Source: Streptomyces sp. NRRL B-1140
Lineage (GTDB): Bacteria > Actinomycetota > Actinomycetes > Streptomycetales > Streptomycetaceae
Assembly (NCBI RefSeq): GCF_001280065.1
Contig: NZ_LGEA01000114.1
Location: forward strand, 124,001 to 188,000
DNA length: 64,000 bases
Direction: 5' to 3'
The notes under the pieces were generated by a model. The model ran no database searches and was not told where the DNA came from. It worked only from the letters and a program-made list of their open reading frames with translations. Numbering within the stretch: position 1 is the stretch's first letter; each line of letters starts with the position of its first letter. Both the position numbers and the translations under genes were made by a program. Positions 17,873 through 26,852 of the stretch are shown here, in pieces.

Positions 17873-18070
17873 GGCCGGGCGTGAGGTCGGCGAGACCAAC
17901 GGTGGTGACAGCACGTCGGGGCCGGCGGGCCCGGGCGGGCGGCTCCGCTCGGCCGTCAGGCCCCGTGTCCGCGCTGCGCTTGCCGAGCCCGCCGGGCGGG
18001 AGGACGCTCGACAGGAGAGGCCTTTCGCGGCCCGCTCCCGAAGGGCCGCGGCCCTTCGAAGGAGGTCATC

Positions 18071-18433
18071 ATGGGAACCGCGGCAGACCCCGCCTTCGAC
18101 CGGGACACCCTGCGCCAAGGCGTGGAAGGGGATCCGGACATCCTGCTCTCCCTCTACGCCGACGACGCCGAACTGCGCATCGTGGACCACACGACCCAGC
18201 CCAGCCACCCCAAGGTCCTGAACGGCCGGGAGGAAATCGGGCGGATGCTGGAGGACGTCTACAGCCGCGACATGTCGCACAAGCTGGAGCGGTGCGTCAT
18301 CCAGGGCGACGAGGCCGCCTACAGCGAGAGCTGCCAGTACGCGGACGGGGTGCGCGTGCTGTCCGAGTCGATGATCGGGCTGCGCGACGGCAAAATCGCC
18401 GAGCAGACGCTGGTCCAGGCCTGGGACGAGTGA
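18071..18433 (+). CDS. NTF2/SnoaL-like protein
   Basis: This 120-residue protein has the cone-shaped NTF2-like fold: N-terminal helix, then DPDILLSLYADDAELRIVD, the strands around LSESMIGLRDGKIAEQTLVQ and a C-terminal AWDE. Members are small-molecule isomerases, cyclases or simply ligand-binding proteins; no catalytic Asp/His pair can be assigned with certainty. GAAGGAGG gives a strong ribosome-binding site. The 198 bp before it hold no gene. Confidence 0.82.
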   Translation: MGTAADPAFDRDTLRQGVEGDPDILLSLYADDAELRIVDHTTQPSHPKVLNGREEIGRMLEDVYSRDMSHKLERCVIQGDEAAYSESCQYADGVRVLSESMIGLRDGKIAEQTLVQAWDE

Positions 18434-18514
18434 CAGGCGCCTGACTGGGCGGGCACGGCGCCCGGCTGCTGTCCGGAGGCCGCCGCCCGGCAGCTCGGCG
18501 TCGCGCCGGTGTGA

Positions 18515-19528
18515 TCAGCGCATCCAGGCGCTGTACGACATGACGTCGCCCCTTTTCACGCCGAACGCGGGCTCCGGGGCCGTGAGGGTGCTCTCCAGCC
18601 CGAGGACGGCACCGGTGGCCGGGTCCATGATCAGCATGCGGCGGATGCCGCGGGAGTCGCTGACATAGGCCTGGCCGCGGCGGCCCAGCCGGTCGGTCAC
18701 CTGGCCGGCGGGGCGCAGCCCCTCTTCCGTGGCCAGGAGCCGGGCGAGCGCCGCGCTCTCGCGTGCGCCGAGGGTCCAGTGGTCCAGCAGCGTCGCGGTG
18801 GCGTCGAGCAGCTCGGGCGTGGTCAGCGGCGTGTCGGTGAACTGCGACTCCGTCAGGTAGGCGCGCAGCTTCGCGGGGTCGTGGGGCGGGGGCGACTGGG
18901 GCGGGGCGTCGCTCCAGCTCGGCGGGTACGTCCGGTCGAGCAGGACGTGGCGGTCGTCGACGAGCCGCGGTGTGCCGCCCTCGTCGGACAGGACCGGCCT
19001 GCCCGGGTGTCTCGGGTCGGTCGCGACGACGAGTTCGGTGTGGCTGCCGTCGGGCCGCCAGCGCACGATGCGCTCCTGCGGCAGGGTGATCGGGGGCTTG
19101 TCCTCCGACATCCCAAGGCTCCAGGACTGCACGTGCGTGCCCTTGCGCAGGCGGGGCGGGCCGCCGGCCGCCGCCTCGTCCGCCGCGCGCTCGGCCAGCC
19201 GGTCCAGGGGTACGGGTGGGGAGCCCGACTCGATCACCAGGGGTCGGGGCGCGGCGACCGCGGGTGCGGTGCTCGGGCCGCTCAGCACGAAGGTGAGGGT
19301 CAGGGCCGCGACGACGGCGCCGGCGACCAGCCCCCAGGCCAGGCGCGGCCCCCACGCCGCTCGGGACCGCGAGCGGGAGCGGCCGGGCATCGGCGGCAGC
19401 CGGTCCCGCAGCCGGCCGGGGACCCGATCCGGCCGGTCCCGCAGCAGTTGCCGCAGCCGGCGCTCGGCGTTGTGGTCCAGGGGGCCGTCGCCGTGCTGGC
19501 GTCGGTCCAGAGCAGCAGCCTCCGTCAC
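18515..19528 (-). CDS. CU044_5270-like single-pass membrane protein, coupled to TetR
   Basis: The protein has about 337 aa. A cytoplasmic N-terminus rich in Arg (HNAERRLRQLLRDRPDRVPG) precedes one transmembrane helix (LAWGLVAGAVVAALTLTFVL) and a large extracytoplasmic domain ending SYSAWMR. This organisation matches actinobacterial CU044_5270-family proteins of unknown function, which often accompany a regulator. The GTG start at 19528 overlaps the TetR stop in a GTGA junction, so both are made together. It is possibly a sensor or envelope-associated partner of the regulator; this is inference. Confidence 0.72.
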   Translation of the reverse strand: MTEAAALDRRQHGDGPLDHNAERRLRQLLRDRPDRVPGRLRDRLPPMPGRSRSRSRAAWGPRLAWGLVAGAVVAALTLTFVLSGPSTAPAVAAPRPLVIESGSPPVPLDRLAERAADEAAAGGPPRLRKGTHVQSWSLGMSEDKPPITLPQERIVRWRPDGSHTELVVATDPRHPGRPVLSDEGGTPRLVDDRHVLLDRTYPPSWSDAPPQSPPPHDPAKLRAYLTESQFTDTPLTTPELLDATATLLDHWTLGARESAALARLLATEEGLRPAGQVTDRLGRRGQAYVSDSRGIRRMLIMDPATGAVLGLESTLTAPEPAFGVKRGDVMSYSAWMR

Positions 19529-20184
19529 CCTTCCGGTTCCCACCCCGGCGGCCACAGGATCCCCAGCAGCTGCCGGACCAGTTCGTCGACGACCTCCTCG
19601 AGCGTGGCGTCGACCCAGCCGGCGCTCCAGTCGTGCAGCAGGCCGTTGACGCTGCCGATGAAGGCCGTCGCCGGCAGGCGGTAGTCGCGGGGTGCGGCCT
19701 CGCCTCGCGCGGCGGCTGCCTCGGCCTCGGCGCAGATGAGGTCCACCCAGCCGGCCCGGCGCGCGAGCCGCTGCTCCTCCAGGCGCGGGCTGACGCCGAT
19801 GATCTCGACGAAGGTGATGCGGATCCGGCGCGGATCGGCGGTGACGTTCCCGGCGTAGGCGCGGAAGATGGCTGTGGCGCGTTCCGCGAGGGGCAGGTCG
19901 GCCGCGCCCGCGGCCGCCTCCAGCACCGCGGCCTCGGCCCAGCCGTTGACCTGGAGGTGCAGTGCGGCGAGCACGTCCTCGAGGGTGCGGAACTCCTCGT
20001 AGAACTGCCGGGTGGACAGCCCCGCCGTCTCGCTGAGGGCCGCGACCGTGGTGGAGCGGAAGCCGGGGGTGTCGCCGAACAGCCGGAGCGCGGCGTCGAG
20101 GAACCGCCGGCGGCGCTCGGCCTGCCGCTCCTCGGCCGTCTTGCCGCCGTAGCGGCCGGTCGGCGCTCTGAGTCTGCCCGGCAC
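19525..20184 (-). CDS. TetR/AcrR family transcriptional regulator
   Basis: This regulator is about 219 aa. The HTH domain reads FLDAALRLFGDTPGFRSTTV, AALSETAGLSTRQFYEEF, then RTLEDVLAALH. The GTG at 20184 has GGGAG six to eight bases upstream and is preferred to the longer open frame reaching 20286. It overlaps the following membrane-protein gene by four bases. A perfect inverted repeat at 20255-20270 sits between it and the divergent YncE-like gene and is the likely operator, so the pair and the YncE-like gene may form one regulon. Confidence 0.85.
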   Translation of the reverse strand: MPGRLRAPTGRYGGKTAEERQAERRRRFLDAALRLFGDTPGFRSTTVAALSETAGLSTRQFYEEFRTLEDVLAALHLQVNGWAEAAVLEAAAGAADLPLAERATAIFRAYAGNVTADPRRIRITFVEIIGVSPRLEEQRLARRAGWVDLICAEAEAAAARGEAAPRDYRLPATAFIGSVNGLLHDWSAGWVDATLEEVVDELVRQLLGILWPPGWEPEG

Positions 20185-20254
20185 CGGCTCTCCCTTCCTC
20201 GTTCGAACACCGATTTTGTCGTGCACGCGGTCTTGTGGAGAAGGGCACCCCTTC

Positions 20255-20270
20255 CTTACTTTGCAGTAAG
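20255..20270. promoter_or_regulatory. Inverted repeat CTTACT-N4-AGTAAG, probable TetR operator
   Basis: CTTACTTTGCAGTAAG has perfect six-base arms around TTGC. It is markedly AT-rich for this genome. It lies in the 195-bp divergent region between the TetR gene (start 20184) and the YncE-like gene (start 20380). Position and symmetry suit a TetR dimer site overlapping one of the promoters. Confidence 0.6.
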
Positions 20271-20379
20271 TTGACTCTGAAAGCATGCGTGTTCAGTTTT
20301 CCCACGCGCCCCTGTTTGGCATGTCCCACTCACCTTGCTCGCCCCCAGCAGCGACCCCACAGCAGAGAGGGGAGCCGTC

Positions 20380-21636
20380 ATGCCCGTCTTCCGACGCCGG
20401 CACCTGTGCTCCGTAGCCGCGGCCCTGGCCCTGACCGTCACCGCTCCAGCGACCGCCGCCACCGCGGCCGCTCCGGGCTCCTCCGCCGCGCTGCGCGAGG
20501 TGCTGTTCGTGGGCAACAACTGGGACGGCACCGCCGACGTCATCCGCTCCAGCGGTGACTTCGCGAAGATCGGCCGGATCAACGTCATCCCCGACAAGGA
20601 CGAGCGGATGGCGGCGATCAACGCCGACCCCATCAAGTGGATCTACTTCATGGCGATCCGCAACAGCGTCGGCGAGGGTCACGACCAGTTCGTCGACGAC
20701 ATGTACTCCACGCCGGACGGGACGTCGGTGGTGGTCTCCCGGCCGAGCTTCGCCGACGTCGTCTCGATCGACCTCGCCTCCGGCAAGCTCAACTGGCGCT
20801 TCCCGGTCTCCGGTTACCGTTCCGACCACATGGCGGTCTCCCCCGACGGCAAGCGGGTGGCGGTGTCGGCGTCGACCTCCAACACCGTGCACGTGCTGGA
20901 CATCGTCTCCGGAAAGGAGCTGGGCAGGTTCGGCACCGGCGACAAGCCGCACGAGAACATCTTCACCCAGGACGGCAAGTACATCTACAACATGGCGATC
21001 GGCGACGTGAACACGCAGACCGACGCTCCGTGGCTGGACTGGACCAAAGGCGACCGGCGCATCACCGTCGTCGACGCGAAGACGTTCGAGCAGGTCAAGG
21101 TCATCGACATGCGCCCGCAGCTGGACGCGCTCGGCCTCAAGGACTACTCCGACGCGGTCCGCCCGGCCGTCTTCTCGCCGGACGAGTCGAAGCTGTACTT
21201 CCAGGTCTCGTTCTTCAACGGCTTCTTCGAGTACGACGTCACCACCGAGAAGATCACCCGCACCAAGACCCTGCCGAAGAACCCGGCGACCAGCGACGAC
21301 CGCACGACCTTCGTCAACGACTCGCGCCACCACGGCATCTCGATGAGCCCGGACGGGCGCAAGCTGTGCGTCGCGGGCACGATGGACGACTACGCCACCG
21401 TCGTCGACCGCGCCACCCTCCAGGAGGGCCCGCTCGTCACCGCCGCCAAGCCCTACTGGGCCACGGTCAGCGGTGACGGCAAGTCCTGCGTGGTCTCCGA
21501 GAGCGGCACCGACCAGGTCACCGCGATCGACTTCGCCTCCGGGAAGAAGGTCGTCTCGGTGCCGGTCGGTGACCACCCGCAGCGCGTCCGGCTCGGCCAT
21601 GTCGCGGCCGACTGGACGAGCCCGTCCGCTAGTTGA
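20380..21636 (+). CDS. Secreted YncE-like beta-propeller protein
   Basis: This exported protein has 418 aa. A twin-basic signal peptide (FRRRHLCSVAAALALTVTAP) leads into a seven-bladed-propeller-like repeat protein with recurring blade motifs such as MAVSPDGKRVAVSAS, STSNTVHVLDIVSGKELGRF and SMSPDGRKLCVAG. YncE-family propellers bind partners or DNA extracytoplasmically; no catalytic residues are evident. AGAGGGGAG precedes the ATG. It is transcribed divergently from the TetR/membrane-protein pair and shares the CTTACT-AGTAAG site. Its last codons overlap the convergent GH5 gene by eight bases. Confidence 0.8.
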   Translation: MPVFRRRHLCSVAAALALTVTAPATAATAAAPGSSAALREVLFVGNNWDGTADVIRSSGDFAKIGRINVIPDKDERMAAINADPIKWIYFMAIRNSVGEGHDQFVDDMYSTPDGTSVVVSRPSFADVVSIDLASGKLNWRFPVSGYRSDHMAVSPDGKRVAVSASTSNTVHVLDIVSGKELGRFGTGDKPHENIFTQDGKYIYNMAIGDVNTQTDAPWLDWTKGDRRITVVDAKTFEQVKVIDMRPQLDALGLKDYSDAVRPAVFSPDESKLYFQVSFFNGFFEYDVTTEKITRTKTLPKNPATSDDRTTFVNDSRHHGISMSPDGRKLCVAGTMDDYATVVDRATLQEGPLVTAAKPYWATVSGDGKSCVVSESGTDQVTAIDFASGKKVVSVPVGDHPQRVRLGHVAADWTSPSAS

Positions 21637-23488
21637 CCTCCTTCGCCGCCCAGGCCGTCAGTTCGGAGCGCGCCGCGGCGAGCAGGTCCGCCGAAGGAGC
21701 CGTCGCCCCGTTGGTCACCAGCGCGTAGTGCAGGACGCCCGGGTCCGGCGCGGTGAGCAGCAGGCGGCGGCTTCCGGTGCCGCCGGGCTCCTGTGCCACT
21801 GCGACCGGGGTCGTCGCGGTGTAGGCCGGTGGGCCGTGGACCGTGCCCAGGTCGGAGACGACCGTGGTGGACGCGGTCGGGAAGCTCGCCGGCAGGTGCA
21901 TCTCGGTGGGCGCCGGGCCGCCGTTCGAGCGCCACAGCAGCAGCCCGTACTGACCGGACCCCACCAGCCGCTGCACGTTCGGCAGGGCGCCGGGCACCGG
22001 GTTCCAGGTCAGGGTCGCCGAGCCGTCCCGGGAGCGGTCCTCGTAGGTGAAGCCGACGGTCTCCCCCGCGGTGGCACTCGGATAGAGACGGTCCAGGAGC
22101 CGGGCGTCCTGGCGCAGCACGGGCTTGCCCGCGTCGTCGAGGCGCACGGCGGACAGGTCCTCGTCGTTCCAGGCGTCGCCGGCGGTGAGCACCTTGTCGG
22201 GGTTGCCGTTCATCAGCTCGCGGTGACGGCCGTTGTAGATGTCCCACTGCCACTGGGAGCCGGAGAGCACGGGGCCCGAGGCCGCCGGGTCGGACCACCA
22301 GTCGGCGCCTTTGAGGCGTGAGTCGAGTGCCTGGTACATCGCCTTGAGGACGGTCGGCGCCTTGTCTGAGACGTTGCCGGCGAGCGGGTGCCCGAACTCG
22401 CTGACCACGGCGGCCGTCCGGGCGGCGGCGGCCCGGTCGCGGACGGTGCGGAAGTCGCCCGCGTACTGGCCGTCGGCCGCCTTGCCCCACATGAAGACGC
22501 CGGAGATGGCCTTCTGATCGTAGAAGTGGGTGTTGAAGACGTAGCGCGGTCCCAGGGCTCCGGCGTCCAGCAGGCCGCCCTCCTGCTTCTGGAAGTCGAT
22601 GTTGGCGTTCCAGAAGAGGTTCGGCTCGACGAACGCCGGCTTGTCACGCCACCCGGCCGTGTCCATGCGGGCCCGGAACTTCTCGTAGAACGGCCAGAGC
22701 ACATCCCGCTCCCAGGCGCGGCTGGTCTGCCCGGAGTCGTAGACGCCCGCGTGCGGTTCGTTGTAGGGATCGAAGCCCGCGATGCCCTTGAACTGGTCCG
22801 CGCTCAGGTGCTGCTGCACGTACCGCATGGTCTCCTCGGCGGTGGCGAGGAAGGCGTCCTGCACGCCGTGCGCGTTGTGCCAGAAGTCGTACGAGGCACG
22901 CTTCACGGCTTCGTTCTGGGTGATGTTCTGTCCCCAGAAGAGGCAGATCCCGCAGGACTCGTCCGGGTAGTTCCCGGCGTCCACGGCCCACCGGGGGGCG
23001 CCGTCGCCGGTGTACCAGCTGTCGCTGTCGAAGAGGTGCCGGGAGTAGAGGTCCTGGTGGAAGTCGGGGTAGACGCGGATGCCGGCGTCGAGGAAGGCCT
23101 TCATCTGGTCGGTGGCGGCGGCCAGGTAGGCGGTGTCCACCTGGCCGCGCTCGGGCTCGGCGTAGGCCCAGGAAAGCAGGAAGCGGACGGTGTTGCCGCC
23201 GCCGAGGGCGCGCAGCGCGGTCGCCGACTTACGGGCGTCGGCGACCGAGGCGAAGGGCAGGCCCTTGTTCTCCGCGAGCTTGGTCTCGCCGGAGACGTTG
23301 TAGCCGCGCAGCACGATCTCGCGCCCGTGGGCGTCGGTGAAGCGGCCGTTCTTCACGGTGACGGCGGGATCGTCGAACCAGAGGGAGCCGGACGGGGGTA
23401 CGGCGGTGGCCGGCGGGACACCCGCCACCGAGACGGAGCCGAAGAGGACAGCCAGGACAACCAGCAGACGTGCTCGGATAGTCGGCAT
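21629..23488 (-). CDS. Secreted GH5 glycoside hydrolase, endoglycoceramidase-like
   Basis: This exported glycosidase of about 619 aa starts with a signal peptide (ARLLVVLAVLFGSVSVAGVP). The motif YPDFHQDLYSRH followed by GAPRWA is characteristic of endoglycoceramidase-type GH5 enzymes. The acid/base glutamate is in GFDPYNEPHAG and the nucleophile in AVVSEFGHPLAG. The C-terminal 150 residues form a beta-sandwich domain as in EGCases. Such enzymes cut the bond between glycan and ceramide or related glycolipids. ATG 23488 is used; a GTG two codons earlier is possible and both have poor ribosome-binding sites. The neighbours suggest no pathway. Confidence 0.85.
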   Translation of the reverse strand: MPTIRARLLVVLAVLFGSVSVAGVPPATAVPPSGSLWFDDPAVTVKNGRFTDAHGREIVLRGYNVSGETKLAENKGLPFASVADARKSATALRALGGGNTVRFLLSWAYAEPERGQVDTAYLAAATDQMKAFLDAGIRVYPDFHQDLYSRHLFDSDSWYTGDGAPRWAVDAGNYPDESCGICLFWGQNITQNEAVKRASYDFWHNAHGVQDAFLATAEETMRYVQQHLSADQFKGIAGFDPYNEPHAGVYDSGQTSRAWERDVLWPFYEKFRARMDTAGWRDKPAFVEPNLFWNANIDFQKQEGGLLDAGALGPRYVFNTHFYDQKAISGVFMWGKAADGQYAGDFRTVRDRAAAARTAAVVSEFGHPLAGNVSDKAPTVLKAMYQALDSRLKGADWWSDPAASGPVLSGSQWQWDIYNGRHRELMNGNPDKVLTAGDAWNDEDLSAVRLDDAGKPVLRQDARLLDRLYPSATAGETVGFTYEDRSRDGSATLTWNPVPGALPNVQRLVGSGQYGLLLWRSNGGPAPTEMHLPASFPTASTTVVSDLGTVHGPPAYTATTPVAVAQEPGGTGSRRLLLTAPDPGVLHYALVTNGATAPSADLLAAARSELTAWAAKEVN

Positions 23489-23570
23489 GTCCACTACAGT
23501 CCGGCGATATCAGGACACCGTCAACACCTCTGACTCCGGAGTAAGTTCCCTTTCCGGCAACCCTCACATG

Positions 23571-25544
23571 TCAACCACCCACCCTCCGTGTCACGTTCAA
23601 CAAGTACTCCTTCCTGTTCAGCGGGTTGTGGTCGGTGCGCGGGCGTTCGGGAATCGTGCCGTGCGTGACCGGCGCGTAGTGGGCGAAGGAGCTCTCCAGC
23701 TCGCCCTCGCCCCGGGTGAGTCCCGGCAGGGCCTGCTGGAGGGCGTGCACCCGGGCGGCCGGCACGGTGCCTTCGAGGACGCAGAGGTCGTCCCGGCTCC
23801 GCGTCGTCTCCGGTACGGCAGCGAGCTGGGCGAGCACCGGCAGCAGCGCGCCGAGGGTGTCGGCGGGCGCCTCGACGCGGAAGCGGTGCATCGGCTCGTG
23901 CACCCGCGTACCGGCCCGCCGCAGCGCCTCGAGGAGCACCAGCGGCGTCACCCCGCGAAAGTCGGCGCCCGTACTCGACATGCTCTTGTCGAAGCCCTGG
24001 TGGGCATGGCTCTGGCGGGGCGAGTAGCCGCTGTGGGTCATGGTGACCACGCAGTCGGTGACCTGCCAGCCGCGCAGGCCCTGGTCGAGGGTTTCGCGGA
24101 CGGTGTCCTCGACGGCCCTGAAGAAGGCGTACGGCATCGAGCCGAGCTCCACCTCCAGCCGGAAGCAGACGCCCGAGCCGACCGGTGCCGGCTCGACGCG
24201 CAGGCCGACCGTCGCGAGGAACGGGTTGGGGTCCTTCTTGTTGAACTCCACGGCCTGCCCCGTGCCGACGAGCCGTTCGACACACAGGGGCGTGGTCTCG
24301 CGGAAGGCGACGTCGAGGCCGTAGTCCTCGGCGAGGGTCGCCTGGATGACCTCCTTCTGCACCTCGCCGTACAGGGACACGGAGGTCTCCTGACGGCGTT
24401 CGTCACGCCGCAGGCCGATGAGCGGGTCCTGCTCGGCCAGCTGGGTGAGCGCCAGGTGCAGCGCTCCCCTGTCGACGTCCGGGCCGGGGACGACGACCGT
24501 CTCCAGTGTCGGCGGGGCGAAGAAGTGCTCGTCAACCGAACGGGATTCGCCGATCGCGTCACCGATGCGGATGTCGCCGAGCCCGGTGAGGCGGGCGATC
24601 CGGCCGGCTGCCAGGGAGTCCTCGCGGACGTCCGTGCCGTCGCCGAAGACGCTGATGCCGGTGACCCGGCCCTCGGCACCGTCCGCCCCGAAGGGGACCC
24701 GGTCGCGGGTGCGCAGGGTCCCGGAGAACATGCGGGCGTAGGCGACCTTCTCCCCCGCCGGGCCCCGGTCCACCTTGAACACGGTGGCGGAGACCGGCCC
24801 GTCCGCGTCCCCGTCGGCCACCGGCAGCAGGGTCTCGATGCCGGACAGCAGCGCCTCCACTCCCGCGCCCGTGGCGGCGGAGCCGAAGTACACGGGGTGG
24901 ACGAGTGCCTCCCTCGTCTGGGCGAGGAGGGAGCAGTGCAGCAGCTCGTCCGTGACGGTGTTCTCGACGTACGCGGACAGCAGGGCGTCGTCGCGCCCGG
25001 TCAGGACGTCGAGGGCACCGGCCGGTCCGGCGCCGGGGACGAAGCGGGCCGCGCGCGTGCCGAGGCCGGCGGCGGTCCCCATCGGCACGATCGCGGGAGT
25101 CAGACGCGCCGCGATCTCCCGCAGCACGGCCTCGTGGCGCGCCCCGCTCCGGTCGATCTTGTTGACGAAGAGCAGCGTCGGGATGCGCAGCCGCTGGAGC
25201 GTCCGCATCAACACCCGCGTCTGCGCCTGCACGCCCTCCACGGCGGAGATCACGAGGACGACGCCGTCCAGCACGCCGAGGACGCGCTCCACCTCGGCGA
25301 TGAAGTCCGGGTGGCCGGGGGTGTCGATGAGGTTGACGGTCACACCGTCCAGCGGGAACGAGACGACGGCGGACTTGATGGTGATGCCGCGCCGGCGTTC
25401 CAGGGCGAGGGTGTCGGTGCGGGTGTTCCCGTCGTCGACGCGGCCGATCTCGTCGATCACCCCGGCCGAATGGAGCAGCCGCTCGGTCAGGCTGGTCTTA
25501 CCGGCGTCGACATGGGCGAGAATTCCAAGGTTGAGCATGTGCAC
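23571..25544 (-). CDS. TetM/OtrA-type ribosomal protection protein (EF-G-like GTPase)
   Basis: This 657-aa translational GTPase has G1 AHVDAGKTSL, switch I RRRGITIKSA, G3 DTPGHPDF and G4 NKID. The C-terminal half carries the ribosomal-protection signature SSTGADFRGVTPLVLLEAL with AGTRVHEP, where TetM inserts its loop into the tetracycline site. It would release tetracycline-like drugs from the 30S subunit. The GTG at 25544 or ATG at 25538 starts the protein; both lack a good ribosome-binding site, which may be explained by the overlapping leader ORF at 25498-25608. It may be intrinsic resistance rather than part of a producer cluster. Confidence 0.88.
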   Translation of the reverse strand: MHMLNLGILAHVDAGKTSLTERLLHSAGVIDEIGRVDDGNTRTDTLALERRRGITIKSAVVSFPLDGVTVNLIDTPGHPDFIAEVERVLGVLDGVVLVISAVEGVQAQTRVLMRTLQRLRIPTLLFVNKIDRSGARHEAVLREIAARLTPAIVPMGTAAGLGTRAARFVPGAGPAGALDVLTGRDDALLSAYVENTVTDELLHCSLLAQTREALVHPVYFGSAATGAGVEALLSGIETLLPVADGDADGPVSATVFKVDRGPAGEKVAYARMFSGTLRTRDRVPFGADGAEGRVTGISVFGDGTDVREDSLAAGRIARLTGLGDIRIGDAIGESRSVDEHFFAPPTLETVVVPGPDVDRGALHLALTQLAEQDPLIGLRRDERRQETSVSLYGEVQKEVIQATLAEDYGLDVAFRETTPLCVERLVGTGQAVEFNKKDPNPFLATVGLRVEPAPVGSGVCFRLEVELGSMPYAFFRAVEDTVRETLDQGLRGWQVTDCVVTMTHSGYSPRQSHAHQGFDKSMSSTGADFRGVTPLVLLEALRRAGTRVHEPMHRFRVEAPADTLGALLPVLAQLAAVPETTRSRDDLCVLEGTVPAARVHALQQALPGLTRGEGELESSFAHYAPVTHGTIPERPRTDHNPLNRKEYLLNVTRRVGG

Positions 25545-25608
25545 GAAGCGTCATGTCCTTCGGAGAGAGGTCCGTTCCTGGCTGGGGGGACATGCACGCA
25601 GTGCGCAT
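25498..25608 (-). CDS. Overlapping leader ORF (36 aa) upstream of the ribosomal protection gene
   Basis: ATG 25608 has a GAGGAG ribosome-binding site exactly six bases upstream, far better than that of the downstream resistance gene. It encodes 36 residues starting MRTACMSPQPGTDLSPKDM and ending SRPCRRR, with a TAA stop inside the resistance gene, in a different frame, about 45 bases after that gene's start. This geometry fits translational attenuation or coupling, where ribosome stalling by the drug changes access to the main start. The function is inferred. Confidence 0.5.
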   Translation of the reverse strand: MRTACMSPQPGTDLSPKDMTLRAHAQPWNSRPCRRR

Positions 25609-25629
25609 TCGGAACTCCTCGGGGACTCG

Positions 25630-25664
25630 CTGGTCTCGCTGTCCAGTGCAGTGCAGCAGACCAG
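25630..25664 (-). promoter_or_regulatory. Hairpin or operator upstream of the leader ORF
   Basis: CTGGTCT (25630-25636) and GCTG (25638-25641) pair with CAGC (25654-25657) and AGACCAG (25658-25664), one base bulged, around a 12-base loop. It lies about 20 bases before the leader ATG on the minus strand. It could be a 5'-UTR hairpin of the resistance transcript or a dyad operator in the 192-bp divergent region shared with XdhC. Confidence 0.4.
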
Positions 25665-25736
25665 TGCCGGGGATCACAACGGAATTAACCGCCACGGGGG
25701 TACCCGGCGGGATGCCCGACGGAAGAGGAGTGGCTC

Positions 25737-26843
25737 GTGCGTGACGTTCTGCCGGCGCTCGGCCGCTGGTACGCGGCCGGGGTCCCGTTCGGCCTCGCCA
25801 CGGTCGTCGAGGTCAGCCGCAGCGCGCCGCGCGGCCCGGGGGCGGCGATGGCGGTGGGCCCGGACGACGAGGTGGTCGGCAGCGTGTCCGGGGGCTGTGT
25901 CGAGAGCGCGGTGTTCGAGCTGGCGCAGGCCGTCGCCGCGGACGGCGAAGCGCGACTCGAGACCTTCGGCTACAACGACGACGACGCCTTCGCGGTCGGC
26001 CTGACCTGCGGCGGCGAGATCACACTGCTCGTGCGGGCCGTCACGCCCGAGCGGGATCCCGCCTTCGGCGCGGTCGCGGAATCGGTCGCGGCGGGCGAGC
26101 CGGTCACCGTGGCGACCGTGGCCGACGGACCGGCGCCGCACGGAGCCGCCCTCGCCGTGTGGCCGGACCGGACCCTCGGCACGCTCGGCACCCGCGGCCT
26201 GGACGCGGCCGTGACCGCCGACGCCCGCGGGGAACTCGCCCTCGGCGCCACCGGCATGCGGCACTACGGGCCCGAGGGACAGCGCCGCGAGGACGCCGTC
26301 AGCGTGTTCCTGCAGTCCTTCGCGCCACCGCCGAGGATGCTGGTGTTCGGCGCGATCGACTACGCCGCGGCCGTGGCCCGCATCGGCGGCTTCCTCGGCT
26401 ACCGGGTCACCGTCTGCGACGCCCGCCCCGTCTTCGCCACGACCCGGCGCTTTCCCGAGGGCGTCGAGGTGGTCGCCCGGTGGCCGCACCGGTATCTGCG
26501 GGAGACCGACACCGACGAGCGCACCGTGATCTGCGTGCTCACGCACGACCCCAAGTTCGACGTGCCGTTGCTGACGGAGGCACTGCGCCGCCCGGCCGCC
26601 TACATCGGGGCGATGGGCAGCCGCCGCACCCACGCCGACCGGGCCGCACGACTGGCCGAGGCGGGGCTCACCGAGCGCGAACTGTCCCGGCTGCGCTCAC
26701 CGGTGGGCCTGGACCTGGGGGCCCGGACCCCCGAGGAGGTGGCGGTGTCCGTGGCCGCCGAGATCGTGGCGCTGCGCTGGGGCGGCACCGGCGCGCCGCT
26801 CACCGCGACGGAGGGGGCGGTGCATCCGCGCCGGCCCTCCTGA
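25737..26843 (+). CDS. XdhC/CoxI family protein
   Basis: The protein has 368 aa. The N-terminal XdhC_CoxI domain is visible in GVPFGLATVVEVSRSAPRGP and the SGGCVES motif. The C-terminal Rossmann-like XdhC domain contains MLVFGAIDYAAAVARIGGFL and AYIGAMGSRRTHADR. The family sulfurates and inserts molybdenum cofactor into xanthine dehydrogenase-type enzymes. GAAGAGGAG precedes GTG 25737. No xdhAB-type molybdo-flavoenzyme gene is in this window, so the client must be encoded elsewhere. Confidence 0.87.
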   Translation: MRDVLPALGRWYAAGVPFGLATVVEVSRSAPRGPGAAMAVGPDDEVVGSVSGGCVESAVFELAQAVAADGEARLETFGYNDDDAFAVGLTCGGEITLLVRAVTPERDPAFGAVAESVAAGEPVTVATVADGPAPHGAALAVWPDRTLGTLGTRGLDAAVTADARGELALGATGMRHYGPEGQRREDAVSVFLQSFAPPPRMLVFGAIDYAAAVARIGGFLGYRVTVCDARPVFATTRRFPEGVEVVARWPHRYLRETDTDERTVICVLTHDPKFDVPLLTEALRRPAAYIGAMGSRRTHADRAARLAEAGLTERELSRLRSPVGLDLGARTPEEVAVSVAAEIVALRWGGTGAPLTATEGAVHPRRPS

Positions 26844-26852
26844 CACAGTGAT

